This document shows, piece after piece, positions 57,419-64,000 of a stretch of DNA of 64,000 bases. The DNA lies in assembly GCA_030015575.1 (NCBI GenBank), contig CM057337.1, forward strand, positions 374,007,582 to 374,071,581. The letters are read 5' to 3'. Numbering within the stretch: position 1 is the stretch's first letter; each line of letters starts with the position of its first letter. Source of the DNA: Agapanthus africanus. Taxonomy: Eukaryota > Streptophyta > Magnoliopsida > Asparagales > Amaryllidaceae. Made by a program: the position numbers and the translations under genes. The notes beneath the pieces are model-generated. The model made no database searches. It was given only the letters and a program-made list of their open reading frames with translations, and had not been told where the DNA came from.

Positions 57419-59386
57419 TGTGATGACGTCACCCCTCATGCTTTGCACAGTAATTCATCATTTCAGCAGCTGAGTTTTATGGGTATTTTTAATATTTTTT
57501 CAAGAGTTGAATTTTCAGGGGTGTTTTAGAGCTTCGATGTTTCGATCGAATTATCAAATTTCGTCTTTGTGTATTTCCGGATAATTTTTAGAATATGTTA
57601 AAAAGTTCGACCGGATATTAATACCCAATTTTAACCCTGTCGGGAAATTTCTAAGTGTTGGATTTTTCCGTAGTTTAACGACGTTCTAAGTAGTGCAAGT
57701 AACGCGATGGACCCTCTAGAAGACAACAAACCTTAACTCGATTATGTGACCATCTTGAACTGCCCTTTGAACCTTCGGGTTTGGGGCAGTACGGCGTGCC
57801 ACATGTGAGGCGTTGGCTTGACCCTTCTACGGCTGGACCGTTGCTACTGAGGCACGAACATAATATTTTTAGACTTGTTTTCATGTGTTGAGCTGTATCG
57901 GGAAAACTTGGGTATTCGACTGTTCGATCGGAAAGTTTAACATTTTCTGTTTTTCTGGAATGTGATACAATAATTGGAATTCACAAACAGTTATGAGATA
58001 ACTGAATGAAAGTTATAAATCCAGCGGTTTAGTTTCACTTGATATTGAAAAGAGTTTTCGATAATGAGACTAAAATGCGGGGTTTATAACTGTTAGGCAT
58101 GTGATGTCTAAGTATTTCATTTGATTAGGCATGCGATGTCTAAAGAGGTTGCGGATTCCAACTGTTGTAGTTTTACACTTTCTTTTCTGTGACCGTAAGT
58201 ATAATATGTGATATCGCCGGTTTCGTTGCTATACGTCAACGACAATTTGGGTATGCATACTTACTTACGTTGATGACATGTGATGTTATGTGTTGCTGGA
58301 TATGTTATATTGGATCGTCGTGTTCGAATAGCCGGGGGTTTTTATGTGAGATGAGTGTTTTTCATTTTCATTCATGTAAAAACTTGTATGTAATATTCTT
58401 TTATTTGGGGCACTTCCAGGTAGCGGAAGTTGTCACCTTTTGTATATTATTTACTTTTCCGCATTAGGATAGACCCAAGGAGGGGAGCACAAGTAACCGG
58501 GTTCTGGGGTCCAGTGGGAGACCAACTCGAGGAGTCGAGTCCGGGTCTCCTAACCCTAGAATTGGAAGGGTTGCTTGCCGCTCTCGTAGGGGTCTAAGGG
58601 TGTGGGATTGGCTATTCATCACGACCGTGGAATCCGTGTTTTATACTGGCTCGTATTGAAAACACGGACGTCCTAGTATATCCAATGTTTCATATGTTTC
58701 TTCTGCTGCGATATCTGTGATGTGATCATGTGATGTTCTGTGATGGATACAGTATATAGTATATATGATATATTATATAGACGTTACTTATGTTTTGCAC
58801 CCGCACTAGCCCTGCCCTGCTCTGTCGTTAGTTACCTAACCTAACGGTGCACGAGGGGACATCCAGGCGAATGCGGATGGCATAAATGTTCGTCGTATTT
58901 ATCTGTGATGTTTAGGTATTTAAATGATGGGACTTCATTAATGTGATTAGTGAAAGAAAAGAAACCTAAGATGTTGTAGAATCGAATTTTAAACAAAATA
59001 GGTAGCTACAGTTATTGCTTTGCACAGCGATATATATGATATATCCCGCACCTTATTCGATGAGGAAAGGACCGAGATCCCTTCACCGGGAGTGACTCCT
59101 TTAGCAATAACTGGCAGATGCTGCACACTCGGTTTGCTTTTGATTGCTTTTGACTTTTGCTTTGCACAGTGATATATATGATATATCCCGCACCTCATTC
59201 GACGAGGAAAGGGCCGACGATCCCTTCACCGGGAGTGACCCCTTTAGCAAAACTAGAAAAGTCTAAAAAACACTCCATTTCAAAACTTCATTTGATTCTA
59301 CAACGATATCAAGTTCATTACGCAATAGGTTTTCAGAAAAACCTGTCGTAGCCCTCCGTCATTTCAGATAAGTACTAGTTAGTATT

Positions 59387-59600
59387 CGTGCTACGTTTGT
59401 TGACTATGTTAAGGCGTAGTGTGCGGTAGTTGACCAGTATTTATCTGCTTATGCATATGATGCAGATTGGATTAGGGTAGTCGTGCGACTTTGTTGACTA
59501 TATTAAGGGTCGTACGGGTGGGTTTAATTCAATCAGGAAATGACGGGTTGAACTTGACTAGCACTTATGATTTATTGACTATGTTAAGGTCATATAGCTG
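59387..59600 (+). other. Three shared-loop stem-loops in the F leader
   Basis: Loops are of the form TTTGTTGACTATGTTAAGG; one base differs in the second copy and one in the third. Hairpin 1 is CGTGCTACG/CGTAGTGTG (59387-59395 with 59415-59423). Hairpins 2 and 3 lie near 59482-59517 and 59561-59600. A GAAA-loop hairpin CGTGC/GCACG follows at 59813-59826. Confidence 0.75.
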
Positions 59601-59975
59601 CTAGGGGCAAAATATTATCGGGAATTTCAAGTGTTGAAATTTGCAATGAGATTGCATACCTTTTATGAGATAGTTGGATCCCGATACCCACTGCGAGTAA
59701 GAGTTACTCCTGGAAGAGTTTTACACATTACAATTAGCCGATCAAGTAGGTGTCTAGAAAGGTGTCAACGAGGTTACGCCTCTGGGAAAACGAGGTTTAC
59801 ATTAATTAGGTTCGTGCGAAAGCACGGGGGACCTCCCTCAAAGTACCGACACTGGCCTGGCTGAAAGATTGGCGAACTTGTAGTGGGTAATTAATCCCGG
59901 CTAGTCTTTCCTTTTAGGGTTTGAAGGAAGATTTGATAAAAACCAGTGGGAGCCATCCTGATTAGATAAGATAAT

Positions 59976-62058
59976 TGTAAGTCCACGTTGCGACCCCCGG
60001 TTCTTACGGGGAGGCGGAAACGGTATAAAAATCAAATTTTTAGCGCAAGGGGCAACATGGACTAACAAAGTCGGGATCTTTTCCTAAACTAAAACTAGCG
60101 AACATGCTAAAGAGAGTTAGCTACTCGGAAAGATGGTTATACCTAAACTTGAACTCCTTCTTCTTCAAACTTTGTAGAGGTTGATGGTTCTTTCCTCGTC
60201 GCCTTCTTCCGTTAAAGATGGATCCACCTGAGGGTTCAACCTTCGGGCTCTTTCTCGAACTTTGAGAGAACTAGAGTCTTCGGCTTGCTAAACCTTTGAT
60301 CCTAGAGTGAGTAGAGAGTGTCTAGGGGTTGTTTTCTTTTCAAGGAGAGGGATTCTCAACACATGAGAAGGATTCTCCTTGAGCTTGAGGAAGAAGAAGA
60401 TGAAGTGAGGAGAGAGAATGATTATGATAGAATGAGCTCTTTTCTTTTGCAACCATAACTAAAAGAAAAGGAATTATCTAATTAATAATAATAAATCAAA
60501 AATGAAATAGTTGATGGTTGTATTTGGAATGACCACTATCATAACTTTCAATAAATGAGTGTAAGCTAGAATCAAGGAGTATCCTTGCAAAGCAGTGATG
60601 GTGGTCAACATTCAACCATGGTCAACAAGTCAACCATGGTCAACCAATCAACAAAAACAACCATAACAATATTTCATTTAATTACTATTATTAATTGATA
60701 TTTCATAAATCTATTAGGGTTTGGAAAAAGACGACTGTCAACTGTGCATACGCACCGGTTCCGAAACCCTAATGAAAAACCTCATCCTCCGCCTCAAGCA
60801 ACTGTGCATACACACCTGTATTCTCGTTCCGAGGAACAAGAATACCGAGAGATAAAAGCAACCCCAAAACATATACCAGTATCTGGCTCAAACCAGAGCC
60901 CGCTGGCAATATCCGTCCGGACTCCAAACGTGCATAAGTGCGCGGATGAGAACGAACCCTGTCGCAAAACCATGCGACCTCTACTCTGTTTTGCCCAGAG
61001 GCGAATACCCTCTGTGTGGGACTCTAAAGACTCGACACTACGCTGGCAGTGGGTTTAACCACAGACCGCAAGCGGCACTAGCTGTGCGTAACGGTCCCCA
61101 GGTAGAAGCCGACAAGAAGGCTGACGAGGTGAACCCCATCTGAACTCCTACTGAGTCTGAATGTGACATTCTCCGTACAGTCCGGTCTGTCCGTCTGATA
61201 CATCGCATGTCGGGCCTAGGGGGCGGTAAACGTCAGTCCCCCAATAGCGGTACAAGTCGTGTCGGAGTGAAGCCCAAAACACCCTGAGATAACACTGGAA
61301 GCCTACCAGTATATCTCGCTTGCCCTGGCCAGGGACTACTCGTGTAATGGCTCTCCTAGACACAGCGCGATGTCAACCCCCAATACCGGGAGAGACGAAT
61401 CCTGTCTAACCGGCACTGCCTCCAAGTGCTTCGGGACTGCACCCAACTACCACCTGTTTGCACGACTCCTTTGAGCCGTGGTAGGGTAGTAGTCAAAGTA
61501 CAGTGGGAACACACTCGAGGCGAAGTGCCAGTGTCAAGTCAGCGGACTAAGCTGTACTCATGTCACCTGGGAACTGATAACTGACGATAGGTATAATACC
61601 AACCTGTCAGTTCCCGACGAGTCCTGTCCAGTGTACTCGTAACCCAACGAGCACTCGTATACTATCTCCAGTACGACGTACTGATGGCTGTGGGACAGAC
61701 CATCTCCCACACTGGGATGAGAAGCGCATACGCTAGTCTATTCCGGAGTATCGATGCCCTGTCTCGATAGTCCTACGACTAGGGACCTGTATAAGGATGT
61801 GCTTATAGATTACCCAGCCCCCACTAGTGTGACTGCCATCACAACGCTGGTAATCAAGCAAAGATCCTAAGGGCTCCACTAATGTGTATAGGTGATATCG
61901 CAAAATAAACACATGTACACATTGAAGTAGAAACAAACCAAGTAGCATACTACTATATTGAGCAAGATTGTTTATACAAGGTGAATATCCCAAGCTTCCA
62001 TTAAGTAATATACAACTAGTATGATACAGTAATGGCCTCTAGGGCATATACACTAACA
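59976..62058 (-). repeat. Copia E 3' LTR, 2,083 bp
   Basis: Closest to the 4094-6164 LTR: shared terminal segment, CCCTGGCCAGGG (about 61325) and inverted TTGAC boxes (GTCAA, five between 60600 and 60740). Starts TGTTAGTGTATATGCCCTAG in its own sense. Confidence 0.92.
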
Positions 62059-62072
62059 ATCTCCCACTTGCA
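62059..62072 (-). other. Polypurine tract of copia E (inverted)
   Basis: ATCTCCCACTTGCA on the plus strand, that is CAAGTGGGAGAT beside the LTR start in the element's sense, as in A. Confidence 0.88.
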
Positions 62073-64000
62073 CTAAGGCCATGTACTGGCGTATCGAAGA
62101 CCTATCATCTCGATCAGCCGCTCGAACTGAGTCTGGGGTAGGGCCTTGGTGAATGGATCTGCAGTGTTTTCTTCTGAAGCAACCCTCCGAACCTCGATCT
62201 CCTTGCGATCCACGATCTCCCTGATCAGGTGATACCACCTCAAGATGTGCCTGGATCTCTGATGGGACCTGGGTTCCTTCGCTAAAGCTATAGCCCCGTT
62301 GTTGTCGCAATACAGAGGTATTGGGTCAACAATGGACGGAACCACCTGAAGTTCTTTCAAGAACTTCCTCATCCAGACAGCTTCTTTTGCGGCATCAGAT
62401 GCAGCGATGTATTCCGCTTCCATCGTCGAGTCTGCAACGGTTTCCTGTTTGGAACTCTTCCAACACACCGCCCCTCCATTGAGGGTAAAGACAAAACCCG
62501 ACATGGACTTGGAATCATCCTTGTCACTCTGGAAGCTGGAGTCAGCAAAGGCCTCGATCTGGAGGTCTTTTCCGCCAAACACCAAGAACATCTCCTTAGT
62601 CCTTCTCAGGTACTTGAGAATGTTCTTTACCACTATCCAGTGTTTCTCCCCAGGGTTTGACTGATACCTGCTTACCACACTCAGTGCATAAGCTACATCC
62701 GGTCTGGTACACAACATCGCATACATTATAGAGCCTACCGCAGAAGCGTAGGGTATAATAGACATGCGATCCCTCTCCAAATCAGTCTTGGGGGACATCT
62801 CTTTAGAGAGGGTGATTCCGTGACAAGCCGGTAGATTACCGCGCTTGGAATCTTCCATACTGAATCTTTTCAGTACGGTGTCGATGTACCTGGACTGTGA
62901 AAGTCCTAATATCCTCTTGGATCTATCACGATGGATCCGGATCCCCAGGATGTAAGAGGCATCACCCAGGTCTTTCATGGAGAACCTGTGTGACAAGAAA
63001 CCCTTGACAGATTGTAGCATAGGAATGTCATTTCCTATTAAGAGAATGTCATCCACGTATAAAACGAGGAATACTACAGTTCTCGCTACAAATCTACTAT
63101 AGATGCATGGTTCATCTGGATTTTTGATAAAGCCAAATTCCTTGACCGTCTCATCAAAACAGATGTTCCAACTCCGCGATGCCTGCTTTAGTCCATAGAT
63201 GGAGTTAAGCAACTTGCACACCTTTCCGCTGCTCCCACTCTGAATGAAACCCTCTGGCTGATCCATATAGACACACTCCTCTAAATTTCCATTTAGAAAA
63301 GCGGTTTTTACGTCCATCTGCCAAATCTCATAATCGTGGAAGGCAGCAATGGCAAGAAGGATCCGAATGGATTTCAGCATAGCCACTGGAGAAAAGGTTT
63401 CGTCATAGTCCAAGCCAGGTCTTTGACGGAAACCCTTTGCTACAAGTCTAGCTTTATAGGTCTCAACCTGTCCATCTACACCAATCTTCCTTTTGAAGAT
63501 CCACTTGCATCCTACGGGTTTTACCCCGTCTGGAGCAATGTCCAACGTCCATACTTTGTTGGTGTACATGGACTCCATTTCGGTCCGCATTGCATCCAGC
63601 CATTTTACCGAGTCAACGCTCTGAACGGCCTGCTGGAAGCTAGTAGGCTCATCATAATCTATGATGCAATCCTCTCTATCCCCGTCTATGAGAAAACCGT
63701 AGTATCTCTCGGGCGGATGAGACTGCCTACTACTCCTGCGGAGCGGCGTAGGAATGTCCTGTTCTTTTGAACTTACTGGCTCTTCCAAGCTTTCAGTAAT
63801 AGCTTGTGGTTCTGGAATTTCTTCCAGTTCTATTGCGTTCCCACTTATCTGGGTTTCCAAAAAATCAGTTTCCAAGAAGCGGGCATGTTGAGAAACAAAA
63901 ACCTTTTGTTCCTCAGCGGAATAGAACAGATACCCCCTGGACTTCTTTGGGTATCCCACAAACTTACACTGTACTGAACGTGCCTCGAGCTTGTCCGCAT
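62073..64000 (-). CDS. Copia E polyprotein, C-terminal part (integrase end, RT, RNase H)
   Basis: This is an open minus-strand frame running from the window edge to its stop at 62073 (over 640 residues seen). It is the 3' part of a copia Gag-Pol-type polyprotein that would copy RNA to DNA in the particle. Domains by approximate position: integrase C-terminal end ('DKLEARSV', 64000-63800), reverse transcriptase (about 63630-62950, 'VKTAFLNG', 'YGLKQASRSWN', catalytic 'YVDD'), linker ('GLSQSRYIDTVL') and RNase H (about 62780-62100, 'RPDVAYALSVVSRYQ', 'STMEAEYIAAS', 'YCDNNGAIALAKEP'), ending 'MIGLRYASTWP'. No ATG for the whole protein is in the window. Motifs look complete in the part seen. It is the best candidate here for a protein source in trans for relatives, although its upstream half is unseen. 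Confidence 0.92.
   Translation of the reverse strand, partial: ADKLEARSVQCKFVGYPKKSRGYLFYSAEEQKVFVSQHARFLETDFLETQISGNAIELEEIPEPQAITESLEEPVSSKEQDIPTPLRRSSRQSHPPERYYGFLIDGDREDCIIDYDEPTSFQQAVQSVDSVKWLDAMRTEMESMYTNKVWTLDIAPDGVKPVGCKWIFKRKIGVDGQVETYKARLVAKGFRQRPGLDYDETFSPVAMLKSIRILLAIAAFHDYEIWQMDVKTAFLNGNLEECVYMDQPEGFIQSGSSGKVCKLLNSIYGLKQASRSWNICFDETVKEFGFIKNPDEPCIYSRFVARTVVFLVLYVDDILLIGNDIPMLQSVKGFLSHRFSMKDLGDASYILGIRIHRDRSKRILGLSQSRYIDTVLKRFSMEDSKRGNLPACHGITLSKEMSPKTDLERDRMSIIPYASAVGSIMYAMLCTRPDVAYALSVVSRYQSNPGEKHWIVVKNILKYLRRTKEMFLVFGGKDLQIEAFADSSFQSDKDDSKSMSGFVFTLNGGAVCWKSSKQETVADSTMEAEYIAASDAAKEAVWMRKFLKELQVVPSIVDPIPLYCDNNGAIALAKEPRSHQRSRHILRWYHLIREIVDRKEIEVRRVASEENTADPFTKALPQTQFERLIEMIGLRYASTWP

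Larger units (their letters stand above)
54945..59975 (+). mobile_element. Copia element F (A/D subfamily), left part
   Basis: The LTR is 54945-57169 (TGTTAGTTGTATG...CCTTTCA, 2,225 bp), the primer site 57171-57183, and the leader 57170-59975. It inserted in element I (left flank GTTCG at 54940-54944) and was itself interrupted by E at 59976. Pol and the 3' LTR lie right of the window. The leader is a close homologue of A's, with GC-rich inverted repeat, duplicated module and three hairpins. No gag is recognised in the 2.8 kb seen. Confidence 0.9.
59976..64000 (-). mobile_element. Copia element E (B/C subfamily), minus strand, apparently whole where visible
   Basis: The 3' LTR is 59976-62058 (plus-strand ends TGTAAGTCCACG and ACACTAACA), then an inverted polypurine tract (62059-62072), then pol to the window edge. 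It inserted in F's leader; ATAAT (59971-59975) is the candidate left target duplication, the right copy being outside. The visible coding part shows no break. With its position at the tip of a C > I > F > E nest, it is probably one of the youngest insertions here. Confidence 0.92.

Overview
The window is intergenic DNA from a flowering plant, made almost entirely of LTR retrotransposons nested inside one another. No host gene, tRNA, rRNA or CRISPR array was recognised. A plant is inferred from Ty1/copia elements whose LTRs open with the Angela/BARE-1-type motif ATGCCCTAGAGGC, a Ty3/gypsy chromovirus of Tekay (Del) type with a 3.3 kb LTR, primer sites complementary to initiator tRNA-Met (TGGTATCAGAGCC), and a third, Athila/Tat-like gypsy element. 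Letters below are my own names.

Layout. Base layer: 1-1650 is the end of a Tekay-type LTR lying in copia element B (pol 1651-4093, LTR 4094-6164). The same LTR is followed directly by a primer site and the leader of copia C (6165-8317, resuming 48679-50160), so B and C share an LTR. Into C's leader went copia D on the minus strand (8318-48673, target duplication GTGAC). D's 3' LTR was hit by copia A (10410-20700, duplication ATACT). D's 5' LTR was hit by gypsy G (26713-46684, duplication CTTCG). G's own 5' LTR holds a minus-strand solo gypsy LTR, H (28366 to about 34270), which holds a solo copia LTR, S (30245-32336, duplication TGTTT). That is five layers: C > D > G > H > S. On the right, C is broken at 50160 by a minus-strand gypsy-like element I (50161-54944), which is broken by copia F (54945-59975), which is broken by minus-strand copia E (59976 to the window edge). 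E has the only long pol frame that is open throughout its visible part.

How the parts relate. B, C and E form one copia subfamily. A, D, F and S form another with 2.1-2.2 kb LTRs. Where an internal 5' region is visible (A, C, D, F), primer site and protease are separated by a long leader in which I recognise no gag. A's two LTRs are the same length and differ at only about ten sites by eye, yet its pol is a relic that resembles D's relic. This points to a non-autonomous family moved by proteins supplied in trans.

Most unusual signal. The copia leader and LTRs look like a structured RNA. The leader holds a twice-repeated ~90 nt module, three consecutive stem-loops with one shared ~20 nt loop whose sequence is matched within an element but differs between elements, a GNRA-type hairpin and a GC-rich palindrome near the primer site. 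The LTRs of the A/D/F/S subfamily hold runs of back-to-back hairpins, mostly with three-base GNG loops, whose arms change in compensating pairs between copies. GC-rich palindromes also sit in two unrelated gypsy LTRs.
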